A stretch of DNA of 11,340 nucleotides from JAGMDK01 sp023128695 (GTDB lineage: Bacteria > Planctomycetota > Phycisphaerae > UBA1845 > Fen-1342), in contig DAOVQG010000142.1 of assembly GCA_030628805.1 (NCBI GenBank), positions 1 through 11,340 on the forward strand, written 5' to 3'. Of the stretch, positions 1-6,480 are shown one piece after another. The translations under genes and the position numbers were made by a program. The notes under the pieces are model-generated. The model worked only from the letters and a program-made list of their open reading frames with translations. It ran no database searches and was not told the origin of the DNA. Within the stretch, counting starts at the first letter, position 1. Every line of letters begins with the position of its first letter.

Positions 1-83
1 CCGAATGTCAGAAATAACGTGTTATTGAGAGCAACGCGACAACATAACTGCTGTTAGGCACCTGCTCACCGAATAGCGCAAAT

Positions 84-118
84 GGCTGACCGCTGAAAGC
101 TGATTGCTGAAAGCTTGT
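84..118. repeat. Heptanucleotide tandem repeat, about 5 units
   Basis: Five consecutive 7-base units fit the pattern NGCTGAN: GGCTGAC, CGCTGAA, AGCTGAT, TGCTGAA, AGCTTGT (the last is degenerate). The period is exactly 7. Short heptamer arrays like this are known from cyanobacteria and are common in intergenic DNA of other large genomes. A second heptamer array of different sequence lies at 11104-11152. Both strands stay open across it and can give spurious ORFs. Confidence 0.7.
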
Positions 119-145
119 TGCATACGGCTGAACTCTTACGACATC

Positions 146-151
146 TATAAT
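146..151 (+). promoter_or_regulatory. Possible -10 box of the ABC ATPase gene
   Basis: A perfect TATAAT lies about 140 bases upstream of the ATPase start codon. No good -35 hexamer is found at 16-18 bases upstream (the 17-base position reads TACGGC), so the call rests on the -10 alone. If real, the transcript has a leader of roughly 135 bases. Confidence 0.3.
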
Positions 152-294
152 ATCCAGGTGTTGTCGGAGTCGATAGAGCAGCGCGCCGCTGAGAGGGCCG
201 CGCTCTCATGCTTGACCATCTCGGTCGGCAACTCGTATATTCAATTACTCGGCGTCGTCCTGTTCCCGGCGCTCCTGATAACAACGAGGCAATC

Positions 295-1470
295 ATGGCC
301 GAAGTCACCCTCACGGACGTGACCAAGATCTACCCCGGCGACGTTATGGCTGTGGATAATGTCAGCCTCGCGATCCGGGACCGTGAATTCCTGGTCCTCG
401 TCGGGCCGTCCGGCTGTGGCAAAAGCACGACCCTCCGCATGATCGCCGGTCTCGAAGACATCACCGCCGGCACGATTCGCATCGGAGACCGCATCGTCAA
501 CGGGGTGGCCCCCAAAGACCGCGACATCGCCATGGTCTTCCAGAACTACGCCCTCTACCCGCACATGAGCGTCTACAAGAACATGGCTTTCGGCCTGCTG
601 TTACGCCGCCGGTACAGCATGTGGGACAACCCCTTCGGATTCATCTTCGCCCCCGGCAACTGGAAAAAAGCCCGGAAAGAGCGCCGGGCGATAGACGGCC
701 AGGTGCGGGAGGCGGCCGACATCCTTGGAATCAATGATTTGCTGCACCGCCGCCCGAAAGCGCTCTCCGGCGGGCAGCGACAGCGGGTGGCCGTGGGCCG
801 TGCCATTGTGCGGCACCCCAAGGCGTTTCTATTCGACGAACCGCTTTCGAACCTGGACGCCAAGCTGCGGCTCGGCATGCGCGCGGAACTCAAACGCTTG
901 CACCGCCGCGTCCAGACCACCACGGTCTACGTGACGCACGATCAAGAAGAGGCGATGACGCTCGGCGACCGCGTCGTGGTCATGAAAGACGGCCTCATTC
1001 ACCAGTGCGGGACACCCTACGAGGTCTACGAGCAGCCGACGAATCGCTTCGTGGCCGGTTTCGTTGGGACGCCGCCGATGAATTTCCTCTCCGGCCGCCT
1101 GGAGCGTGTCGGCGAGCGGCTCGTCTTCGATGAAGGCGACAACCGCCTGACCGTCAGCCCGCGCTACAAATCTGGTCTCGAACCGTATGTGGATCAGCCG
1201 CTCACCCTGGGGATTCGGCCGGAAGCACTGCGACCGGCGAGCGAGGGCCCTTCAGACGCCACGCTGAACGTGCAGGTCTCCGTCGTCGAACCGCTCGGCG
1301 ACCGCACAGACGTATACGCCGGAACGCCGAAACACGACGGCATCATCTGCCGCATCGACCCGCACACCCACGTGGCGGAAGGCGCGCCGGCGGTCATGCA
1401 GGTCGACATGGACCGGGTACACTTCTTCGAGCCGGGCGAAGACGGCCGGAACCTGAGCTGCGACGTTTGA
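295..1470 (+). CDS. ABC transporter ATP-binding protein, MalK/UgpC family
   Basis: This is a cytoplasmic ATPase subunit of an ABC importer, of the carbohydrate-type MalK/UgpC/MsmK group, 391 aa. Visible motifs are Walker A GPSGCGKST (37-45), Q-loop Gln83 in VFQNYALYPHM, signature LSGGQ (157-161), Walker B FLFDEP (178-183), D-loop SNLDAKLR, H-loop His215 in YVTHDQEEA, and a C-terminal TOBE/OB-type regulatory region from about residue 240, with LGIRPEAL at 305-312. The ATG at 295 is preferred over the one at 208 because MAEVTLTDVTKIYPG is the normal family N-terminus and GAGG sits 5 bases upstream. An insertion of about 25-30 residues (roughly 103-131, aromatic then basic) separates the Q-loop region from the helical subdomain, where MalK proteins have a short linker. 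No permease or binding-protein gene is adjacent, so the substrate cannot be named; it may serve several transporters, as MsmK does. Confidence 0.95.
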   Translation: MAEVTLTDVTKIYPGDVMAVDNVSLAIRDREFLVLVGPSGCGKSTTLRMIAGLEDITAGTIRIGDRIVNGVAPKDRDIAMVFQNYALYPHMSVYKNMAFGLLLRRRYSMWDNPFGFIFAPGNWKKARKERRAIDGQVREAADILGINDLLHRRPKALSGGQRQRVAVGRAIVRHPKAFLFDEPLSNLDAKLRLGMRAELKRLHRRVQTTTVYVTHDQEEAMTLGDRVVVMKDGLIHQCGTPYEVYEQPTNRFVAGFVGTPPMNFLSGRLERVGERLVFDEGDNRLTVSPRYKSGLEPYVDQPLTLGIRPEALRPASEGPSDATLNVQVSVVEPLGDRTDVYAGTPKHDGIICRIDPHTHVAEGAPAVMQVDMDRVHFFEPGEDGRNLSCDV

Positions 1471-1518
1471 CCAGTGCTCCGTCACAGTTGATTTGATGGG
1501 CTGCGTATCGATCACAAT

Positions 1519-1602
1519 GTGTGCCACTGCTCTTGAGCAGTGCTTAGCTTCACCGAGTACACCGAGATCGTTAAGAAACACTGCTCAAGAGCAGTGGCAC
1601 AC
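1519..1602. repeat. Perfect 24-base inverted repeat of a self-palindromic unit
   Basis: The arms at 1519-1542 and 1579-1602 are exact reverse complements over 24 bases, separated by 36 bases. Each arm also folds on itself (CACTGCTC-TT-GAGCAGTG in the first, with an AA loop in the second), so the pair can form either two small hairpins or one long stem. Weaker mirror similarity continues outside the arms (TGATTTGATGGGCTG against CAACCCATCAATTGA). It lies between the convergent ends of the ABC ATPase and the gene at 1706-2374. There is no T-run, so it is not a standard terminator. It looks like a REP-type doublet. Confidence 0.85.
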
Positions 1603-1705
1603 CAACCCATCAATTGAGTTGTGGCAGAGCACTAGCTTGACCTTGTTGTTCATCCCTTCCAAGGTCCCACGGCCCGCTTGGTCATTCCACGGCCGTTACG
1701 GACAC

Positions 1706-2374
1706 TTACGGCTCCGGAGAGGAGATCCGCGCCTCGAACTCCGCCTTCAACTCCGGATCAGCCAGGATCTCTGCGACGCGCGCCGCGATGGCCGCGCCGT
1801 ACGCCATCCCAAGTTGACGCTCTTGCTCGGTGGTCTTCTCCATCAGGAGGGTCAGCATCTCGGTCTGGTCGGGCGCCACGGCGTCCAGGGCCTCCGCGCT
1901 GATTCCCGCCTTCCCCAACGCCCGTGACATGCGGTTGTACTCGACGATGCGTTCGTCGAGGTACTCCCGGCGAGCAGCCCCGGCTAACGCATGGTATTGC
2001 TCGATGTCCTTCATCAGCAGCGGCTTGAAGACATCGAACAGGTGCGCGCGAAACGCCTTTTGCTCCACGGAGCCGGCCGTACGAAGCTCCGCGAGAAACC
2101 GCTCGCGAAACGCCTGGTCCCGGCCCAAACGGCGGACTTGTCGCCGGAAGAAAGCTTCGCCCTGTGCCCGGCCCAAGCGCGGCAATCCTTTCTCGTGCAT
2201 GATGAATTGCGCGACCTGCTCCGGCGGCGTGGTCCCGTCCGGCACGCCCGGCACCATCAGCACCTGCGTCACGACCCACCACACCACGCCCAACACCAAC
2301 ACCGGCGAGGCACACGCCAGGATAAGCAGGGCCTTGCGGGCCTGATAAAATGTCTTTGTCGAACCGGGATTCAC
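1706..2374 (-). CDS. Hypothetical single-pass membrane protein
   Basis: This 222-aa protein has a basic N-terminus (KTFYQARK) followed by one strongly hydrophobic segment at about residues 15-40, then a soluble, charged, mostly helical region to the end. The positive-inside rule places the N-terminus in the cytoplasm and the bulk of the protein in the periplasm. The helical part is rich in Arg, Glu and Ala, with an aromatic stretch around 105-150 (FRAHLFDVF, EYLDERIVEYNRM). I recognise no catalytic motif and no named family. The start is GTG at 2374, supported by GAGGA 5 bases upstream; no better in-frame ATG precedes the membrane segment. It stands alone: it converges with the ABC ATPase and is separated from the next minus-strand gene by a repeat block. 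Confidence 0.8.
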   Translation of the reverse strand: MNPGSTKTFYQARKALLILACASPVLVLGVVWWVVTQVLMVPGVPDGTTPPEQVAQFIMHEKGLPRLGRAQGEAFFRRQVRRLGRDQAFRERFLAELRTAGSVEQKAFRAHLFDVFKPLLMKDIEQYHALAGAARREYLDERIVEYNRMSRALGKAGISAEALDAVAPDQTEMLTLLMEKTTEQERQLGMAYGAAIAARVAEILADPELKAEFEARISSPEP

Positions 2375-2430
2375 GCTAGTCCTCGCAGGCCGTGCCGGCC
2401 ATCTCAGCCTAGGCTCTGTCGCAAAAGTAA

Positions 2431-2459
2431 TGTAGCGTCCGGGCTCCGTCCCGGACGTA
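2431..2459 (+). repeat. TGTAGC-family palindrome, copy 1
   Basis: It reads TGTAGCGTCCGGGCTC then CGTCCCGGACGTA. The stem is CGTCCGGG paired with CCCGGACG. It is the plus-oriented member of the nested block at 2412-2554 and is almost exactly the reverse complement of the copy at 2487-2517. Confidence 0.8.
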
Positions 2460-2486
2460 GTCGTAGGTGAGCGTTTTCCCGCATCC

Positions 2487-2542
2487 TACGTCCGGGACAG
2501 AGCCCGGACGCTACATTCGGGACAGAGCCCGGACGCTACATT
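2487..2542 (-). repeat. TGTAGC-family palindrome, copies 2 and 3 (tandem)
   Basis: A full inverted copy at 2487-2517 is followed directly by a second copy lacking its first stem bases (2518-2542). The shared part, CGGGACAGAGCCCGGACG followed by CTACATT, is identical in both. This looks like a partial tandem duplication inside the MITE-like block. Confidence 0.8.
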
Positions 2543-2578
2543 TGAGACAGAGCCTAGTACTACAACGCTAAGAGTTCA

Positions 2579-2605
2579 AACCGGCAAGATGCCGGTGCCA
2601 CACGA
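2579..2605 (-). repeat. GTGGCAC-family palindrome (GCATCTTGC loop form)
   Basis: On the minus strand it reads GTGTGGCACCGGCATC then TTGCCGGTT. The hairpin stem is CCGGCA-AGA-TGCCGG. It shares the GTGGCACCGGC edge with the copies at 7399-7422 and 7459-7482 but has a different loop. It lies just downstream of the VTT protein gene. Confidence 0.65.
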
Positions 2606-2621
2606 TATTGATTAGCGTCCG

Positions 2622-3452
2622 CTATATTTTCGTCTGACTCCGGCACCCGGCCTGCGAATCGGCCGCCGTCACCTTGGCGACCGCGTTGTTCGCGATCTGG
2701 CCGATGATCACGATGACAATTAAAGTCACCACAATACCCGTGATCCACAGCCACTTGTGGCCGCCGCGCTCGAACGTGAGCTCCTTCAACCCGGCGGCGA
2801 TGAAGACGGCCGCCGCGGTGCGCGGGCTCAGGCCCAGGACCGTTCCGAGCACGTACGCGAACGGATTTGCGCGCGTCGCCGCCAGGACGAAATTGGTCAG
2901 CGCGAAGGGCGAGTTGAGTCGCACGAGGGTGATGATCAGCAGCGTTTTCCAGAAGCCGCTGCCGAGCAGGGCCTCGTACACTGCTTTCCACTTGGGCTGC
3001 TCGTCGATGAGCCGGAGGACGCGGTCGCCGGCGGCTCGCAGCCCGACGCCGTAGCCAATCAGCGCCCCTCCGAGCACGCCGCCGAGGGCGGCCGGGAAGC
3101 CGAGGGGGAACTTGTAGACCCACCCGCCGAGGACGGACTGGGCGTAGGTGGGGAGGATGGCCAGCCCGGCCAGGAGGGCGAAGCCGAGCACGTACAGCAC
3201 CAGGCCGACTTCGCGGTACGCTTTGAGATGCGGCTCGATGGAAGTCAGCATTCCCAGCAGCACGAGACCCCCGAGGGCCGGCAGCGTCGCTGACACCACA
3301 GCCAGCGGGCCGGCGGGCCCCAAACGGCGGAAAAGTGTGCTGAAGCGTTGCGACGTGTCGGTCCGGGGCTTGGGCGGGTTCGCATCGTGCGGCGATTCGG
3401 GGGTGTGTTCTGTTTTCGGCGTACTCATTTGTATATTCGCAGCTATAAGCAT
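2622..3452 (-). CDS. VTT/DedA-superfamily (TVP38/TMEM64-type) membrane protein
   Basis: This polytopic inner-membrane protein of 276 aa belongs to the VTT/SNARE-associated superfamily, whose members are linked to lipid scrambling or flipping and membrane homeostasis. The first 45 residues are polar and Pro-rich. Membrane segments follow at about 46-70, 82-103, a Gly-rich re-entrant region 115-145 (GFPAALGGVLGGALIGYGVG), 167-190, 198-222 and a last one at 234-256. The conserved half-motif LVRLNSPFALTNFVLAAT near 176-193 matches the family's Arg-x-x-Pro-type region, and LGTVLGLSPRTAAAVFIAAG follows. The ATG at 3452 has GAGG about 6 bases upstream. A second ATG at 3428 (MSTPKTEH) is possible but has no visible ribosome site. 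The exact substrate is unknown. No operon partner is seen. Confidence 0.8.
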   Translation of the reverse strand: MLIAANIQMSTPKTEHTPESPHDANPPKPRTDTSQRFSTLFRRLGPAGPLAVVSATLPALGGLVLLGMLTSIEPHLKAYREVGLVLYVLGFALLAGLAILPTYAQSVLGGWVYKFPLGFPAALGGVLGGALIGYGVGLRAAGDRVLRLIDEQPKWKAVYEALLGSGFWKTLLIITLVRLNSPFALTNFVLAATRANPFAYVLGTVLGLSPRTAAAVFIAAGLKELTFERGGHKWLWITGIVVTLIVIVIIGQIANNAVAKVTAADSQAGCRSQTKI

Positions 3453-3505
3453 ACCCGACCTCAGTCCGGCATGCAGTCATTCCCGACGCGCGATCGTGCG
3501 ACAAT

Positions 3506-3535
3506 GAAGAGCCGCGGGCCTGAAGCCCGCGCGGT
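3506..3535. repeat. GAAGAGCCGC-family palindrome, copy 1
   Basis: It reads GAAGAGCCGCGGGC-CTGAA-GCCCGCGCGGT. The GCGGGC/GCCCGC stem has a five-base loop, CTGAA. It is in the divergent gap upstream of the VTT gene and downstream of the 78-aa gene. The family recurs at 6371, 6435, 6481 and 7800. Confidence 0.85.
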
Positions 3536-3623
3536 CTTTCGCACGACGAACCGGCGCAAAATTGCGCACGGTCATGTAATAAGGCTCGGCGGCCTGACGC
3601 TACACAACTTTTGCGGCGGACTG

Positions 3624-3860
3624 CTAAGGCGTGCCCACCAGCCCGTCCGACGCGGAGTCGGACGGCGGCGAGGCGACCTCGTCCGACGTCCCGGTGGCGA
3701 GGACTTCGTGCAGGGCCCGCAAGGCCTGTCGCCGGTCTTTCAGGTCGTCTTTGTAGGAACTGGAGTCGGTATGGCGGATTTCGGGGCCGATTTCCCGCAC
3801 TGCTTCATCTACCAGTTGCAAGAGCAGGTCGCGCTGCTGAGGGGTAAGCTCGACGATCAT
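3624..3860 (-). CDS. Small helical hypothetical protein (78 aa)
   Basis: This is a soluble 78-aa protein. The start at 3860 (MIVELTPQQRDLLLQLVDEA) is chosen because a strong AGGAGG lies 7 bases upstream; an upstream in-frame ATG at 3923 lacks one. The first 50 residues form a predicted helical hairpin, with a central EIGPEIRHTDSSSYKDDLK segment and a second helix (RRQALRALHEVL). The remainder is a disordered Ser/Asp/Pro tail. I recall small proteins of this shape (LT-rich start, then E-I-x-x-T-D-x-x-x-Y/F-x-x-x-L-K) in planctomycetes, acidobacteria and related phyla, all of unknown function. A possible -10 (TATACT) lies on the minus strand at 3894-3889, without a good -35. It is not in an operon. 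Confidence 0.75.
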   Translation of the reverse strand: MIVELTPQQRDLLLQLVDEAVREIGPEIRHTDSSSYKDDLKDRRQALRALHEVLATGTSDEVASPPSDSASDGLVGTP

Positions 3861-3993
3861 GGCCGATCCTCCTGCCTCCCCCTGATTAAGTATATCGCAA
3901 GAATCACCAGCAGGTGGGGGCAAAAACGTTCCGCGTCGCGGCGCTCGGGCCGCTCGCCAGCGCTGCCCTATCCTCCGCGACGACAGCCGCAGT

Positions 3994-4113
3994 CTACTCG
4001 ATCAGGGCCATCAGATCGAAGGCCCGCACCGTCACCTGCTGAATAGCCTGAACCAGCCCATTGAAATCCAGTCCCTTCAGAGTTGCCCTGATGACCAACG
4101 GGTACGATGCTGT
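3994..4113 (-). pseudogene. Possible C-terminal remnant of an unidentified gene
   Basis: On the minus strand a 39-codon frame, ending in TAG at 3996-3994, reads as a well-formed amphipathic segment: TASYPLVIRATLKGLDFNG, then LVQAIQQVTVRAFDLMALIE. An in-frame TAG sits just upstream (4116-4114) and there is no start codon with a ribosome site. The composition is protein-like but too short to place in a family. It may be the scar of a deleted gene or may be chance. Confidence 0.2.
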
Positions 4114-4207
4114 CTAGCCAAAGATCGTGAGCCTGTCTTTTTTTGAGTTCCAGCAAATACCCCAAAAACAGTTACACTACGGCCAGCGGCACTTGCATCC
4201 CGGCATC

Positions 4208-4236
4208 TGGAAACCTGAGACGACTCACACTATAAT
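4208..4236 (+). promoter_or_regulatory. Putative promoter of the EIIA / cardiolipin synthase operon
   Basis: TGGAAA (4208-4213, four of six matches to TTGACA) and a perfect TATAAT (4231-4236) are separated by 17 bases. A start near 4243 would leave a short leader of about 26 bases before the ATG at 4269. Confidence 0.55.
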
Positions 4237-4268
4237 AATGATTTCCGACTATTGGCGAAGGCACAGGC

Positions 4269-4745
4269 ATGGAACTGAGCAAACTCCTGACGCCCGACCG
4301 TATCTGCGTGCCGCTCCAGGCCGCGGACAAGACCGGGGCCATCACGGAATTGATCGATCTGCTCGCCGAAGGCGGCGTTTTGCTCAACCGCGACGCCGCC
4401 CTGGACGCGGTTCTCACACGCGAGGCCGAGCGGACCACGGGCATCGGCTACGGGCTGGCCATACCGCACGGCAAGAGTGACGGGTGCGACCGGTTGATCA
4501 TGGCGGCCGGCAAACCCGCCAGCCCGGTTGATTTCCAGAGTCTCGACGGGCGGCCGGTCAGCTTTATCGTGTTGTTGATCAGCCCGCCGGACCAGACCGG
4601 CCCGCATATTCAGGCCTTGGCGAAGATCAGCCGTCTGATGAACATCGAGGAATTCCGCGAGGCCGTGGATCAGGCCGCCACGGCGAATGAGCTCCATCAG
4701 GCGATCGCCACGTCCGAATCGACGGAACTCTCCGGAAAGGCGTAA
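4269..4745 (+). CDS. ptsN: PTS EIIA domain protein, fructose/nitrogen (PtsN) type
   Basis: This cytoplasmic phosphocarrier domain of 158 aa belongs to the PTS EIIA-2 fold. The phosphorylatable His67 sits in GYGLAIPHGKSDG, and the second conserved His113 is in GPHIQALAKISRLM, typical of EIIA-Fru/EIIA-Ntr. Length and the N-terminus (MELSKLLTPDRICVPLQAADK) match stand-alone PtsN-type proteins, which in many bacteria regulate rather than transport sugar. No EIIB, EIIC, HPr or EI gene is in the window. The start at 4269 is preceded by a modest GAAGG about 7 bases upstream and a likely promoter. Only 10 bases separate its TAA from the next gene, so the two are almost certainly co-transcribed. This suggests a link between PTS phosphorylation state and phospholipid synthesis (inference). 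Confidence 0.9.
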   Translation: MELSKLLTPDRICVPLQAADKTGAITELIDLLAEGGVLLNRDAALDAVLTREAERTTGIGYGLAIPHGKSDGCDRLIMAAGKPASPVDFQSLDGRPVSFIVLLISPPDQTGPHIQALAKISRLMNIEEFREAVDQAATANELHQAIATSESTELSGKA

Positions 4746-4755
4746 GCCGACAAAC

Positions 4756-6204
4756 ATGATGCGTTTTTGGCTTCCGGTCCTCGGCGCGAACTACGTGCTC
4801 GCGCTCCTCTTTGTCACCCGGGTTCTCCGGCGACGCAAGGACCCGGTGACGATGGTGGCGTGGATCTTTGCCATCCTCACGATCCCCGTGCTCGGGATGC
4901 TGGCGTACTGGGTGTTGGCGTCCAACCGCCTGCGACGAAAGGCCGGCCGGCGACGACGACGCGTGGCGCATCTGATGGCCGAGGCCAAACGCTGGACCAA
5001 GCACCACGCCCTCCCCGCTGATAAGGCCGGCGAGACACACTTGCCGGATGACCTGGCGGGGATCGAGCGTCTCGGCCGACGGCTGGCGGAGATGCCGGCT
5101 ACCGGCCATAACGACGTTCAAATCCTCCAGGAAGCCAACGCTACCTACACGGCCTTGGAAGATGCTCTGCGGGCCGCCCGCGACCACATTCACATGGAGT
5201 ACTACATCTGGCAGCCGGACGAGACCGGGCGGAGCTTTCGCGACTTGGTCATCGAGCGGGCCCGGGACGGCATCCGGTGTCGGCTGTTGCTCGATGCGGT
5301 CGGCTGTCGGCGGCTGGGACGGAAGTTTCTGCGCCCCCTGGTCGACGCCGGGGTGCAGGTTGCCTTCTTCATGCCCTTGCACCTGTTCCCGTTGCGAAAA
5401 CGCTGGAGCCTGCACTTGCGGAACCACCGCAAACTCGCCGTCATCGACGGACGGGTCGCCTTCCTGGGAAGTCAGAATATCGGCGACGAGTACCGTGGCC
5501 GCCTCAAGCGTTTGAGCCCCTGGTACGACACCCACCTCCGCCTCAGCGGCCCCGCGGCCCTGTTCATCCAGCAAACCTTTGCCGAGGACTGGTATCTGGC
5601 GGCTCGCGAGCGGCTGGACGACGAGGCCTACTTCCCCAAGCCCGAACGGTCGGGCCGCTCGATCTTGCAGATCCTGCCCACCGGCCCGGACCAGAGTGTC
5701 AGCACGCTCGCCCAAATTCTCTTCGCCGCCGTTTCCTCAGCTACTTCGTCGATTCGGATCGCGACGCCGTATTTCGTCCCCGACGCGGCCGTGCGGATGG
5801 CCTTGCGGCATGCCTGTTATCGAGGCGTGCAGGTGCGGCTGGTGTTGCCGACCCGTAGCGACTCGGCGCTGGCCTTATGGGCGGCGCGGAGCTTTTATGC
5901 CGAACTCGTCGACGCGGGCGTGGAGATTCATGAATACGACGCCGGGGTGCTGCACTCCAAGCTGGTTACCGTGGACGACCGCTGGTGTCTGCTTGGTTCG
6001 GCCAATATGGACGTGCGCAGCTTTCAGTTGAACTTCGAAATCACGGCTTTGATCTACGACCAGAGCGTCGCGAGCGAGCTGGCCCGCTCGATCGACAAGT
6101 TCTGCGGCGAGGCCCGACGGATCACGCCGCGCGCGGTCCATCGTCAGCCGCTCGGCCGCCAGATCGGCGAGGGGGCGGCCCGGCTGCTGGCGCCGTTGCT
6201 CTAA
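4756..6204 (+). CDS. cls: Cardiolipin synthase, phospholipase D family
   Basis: This 482-aa inner-membrane enzyme condenses phosphatidylglycerol (with another PG, or PE in some subtypes) to cardiolipin. Two N-terminal membrane segments (about 4-22 and 31-54, a PLDc_N-type domain) are followed by a basic stretch RLRRKAGRRRRR (58-69). Two HKD catalytic motifs are intact: HRKLAVID with His224, Lys226, Asp231, followed by GSQNIGDEY; and HSKLVTVD with His400, Lys402, Asp407, followed by GSANMDVRS. The C-terminus DKFCGEARRITP also fits bacterial Cls. The start at 4756 (with ATG again at 4759) is chosen because it begins at the membrane segment; an upstream in-frame ATG at 4687 lies inside the EIIA gene and would add a polar Arg-rich tail. 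The ribosome site is weak, so translation may be coupled to the EIIA gene. Confidence 0.93.
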   Translation: MMRFWLPVLGANYVLALLFVTRVLRRRKDPVTMVAWIFAILTIPVLGMLAYWVLASNRLRRKAGRRRRRVAHLMAEAKRWTKHHALPADKAGETHLPDDLAGIERLGRRLAEMPATGHNDVQILQEANATYTALEDALRAARDHIHMEYYIWQPDETGRSFRDLVIERARDGIRCRLLLDAVGCRRLGRKFLRPLVDAGVQVAFFMPLHLFPLRKRWSLHLRNHRKLAVIDGRVAFLGSQNIGDEYRGRLKRLSPWYDTHLRLSGPAALFIQQTFAEDWYLAARERLDDEAYFPKPERSGRSILQILPTGPDQSVSTLAQILFAAVSSATSSIRIATPYFVPDAAVRMALRHACYRGVQVRLVLPTRSDSALALWAARSFYAELVDAGVEIHEYDAGVLHSKLVTVDDRWCLLGSANMDVRSFQLNFEITALIYDQSVASELARSIDKFCGEARRITPRAVHRQPLGRQIGEGAARLLAPLL

Positions 6205-6224
6205 CAGTCCGCCGTATAAAGTCC

Positions 6225-6252
6225 TGTAGCGGCCGGGCTCTGTACCGGCCGT
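6225..6252 (+). repeat. TGTAGC-family palindrome (GGCCGG stem)
   Basis: It reads TGTAGCGGCCGGGCTC-TGTACCGGCCG. The stem CGGCCGG pairs with CCGGCCG. It has the same edge and CTC-GTA centre as the copies at 7423-7451 and 7483-7511 (minus strand), and the same edge but a different stem (CGTCCGGG) from those at 2431-2542. It lies 21 bases after the cls stop codon. Confidence 0.8.
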
Positions 6253-6296
6253 TGCGGGGGTGCCTTACCCTTTCCACTCCACGCTGGGGCGCGCTC

Positions 6297-6322
6297 GTGC
6301 GAGAAAGGATTCTCGCACCAGC
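6297..6322. repeat. GTGCGAGAA palindrome, copy 1
   Basis: The arms GTGCGAGAA (6297-6305) and TTCTCGCAC (6310-6318) are perfect, with a four-base loop, and are followed by CAGC. Related copies are at 7858-7873 (partial), 7877-7902 and 9562-9576. Confidence 0.75.
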
Positions 6323-6370
6323 AGGAATTGCTCGACTATCGCACCCTGAACTTGACTACCCTACCTTGAA

Positions 6371-6463
6371 GAAGAGCCGCGTGCTTCAGCCCGCGCGGTG
6401 CCCCGCAAGAGAGGACCGCAATAGTTTGCGAACGACCGCGCGGGCTGAAGCCCGCGGCTCTTC
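6371..6463. repeat. Inverted pair of GAAGAGCCGC-family palindromes
   Basis: The copy at 6371-6399 (GAAGAGCCGCGTGC then TTCAGCCCGCGCGGT) and the copy at 6435-6463 are reverse complements with one mismatch over 29 bases, 35 bases apart. Each is also an imperfect hairpin. Two REP units in head-to-head orientation is the arrangement described as a REPIN. Confidence 0.8.
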
Positions 6464-6480
6464 GGAATTCTTGCGTCTCT

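Larger units (their letters stand above)
1..294. other. Left leader region, no gene recognised
   Basis: I see no convincing protein gene here. The frame open from an ATG at 208 runs into the ABC ATPase but adds a 29-residue N-terminal extension unlike the family. The stretch contains a 14-base palindrome (AATAAC-GT-GTTATT, 13-26), a 7-base tandem repeat (84-118) and a -10-like TATAAT at 146-151. It is probably the promoter and leader region of the ATPase gene. Confidence 0.6.
2412..2554. mobile_element. MITE-like element built of nested inverted repeats
   Basis: The block is bounded by inverted ends starting GGCTCTGTC (left arm 2412-2420, right arm 2546-2554). With the flanking CTA/TAG the perfect match is 12 bases, and similarity continues inwards (CGCAAAAG against TCAAATG). 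A TA dinucleotide sits immediately outside each end, as for elements that duplicate TA (IS630/mariner type, known behaviour). Inside are three copies of the TGTAGC palindrome family: 2431-2459 in plus orientation, 2487-2517 inverted, and a partial copy at 2518-2542. It has no coding capacity. The terminal motif also resembles part of the internal repeat, so the block could instead be stacked palindromes. Confidence 0.5.
3861..4268. other. Gene-poor gap between divergent genes
   Basis: This 408-base gap holds the leader of the minus-strand 78-aa gene, a possible gene remnant on the minus strand (3994-4113), and the putative promoter of the EIIA gene at 4208-4236. I see no intact gene. A T7 run at 4138-4144 lies next to no obvious hairpin. 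Confidence 0.6.

Noticed and set aside
208..294. N-terminal extension of the ABC ATPase from ATG 208
   Set aside because: The extra 29 residues are unlike the family N-terminus, while the ATG at 295 has GAGG at proper spacing and begins at the conserved start.
4687..4755. Upstream start for cardiolipin synthase at 4687
   Set aside because: It lies inside the EIIA gene and would place a polar Arg-rich tail before a membrane segment that starts naturally at 4756.
4627..5715. Long open frame on the minus strand opposite cls
   Set aside because: Cls on the plus strand has both catalytic motifs; the antisense frame is a by-product of GC-rich codon use and shows no domain.
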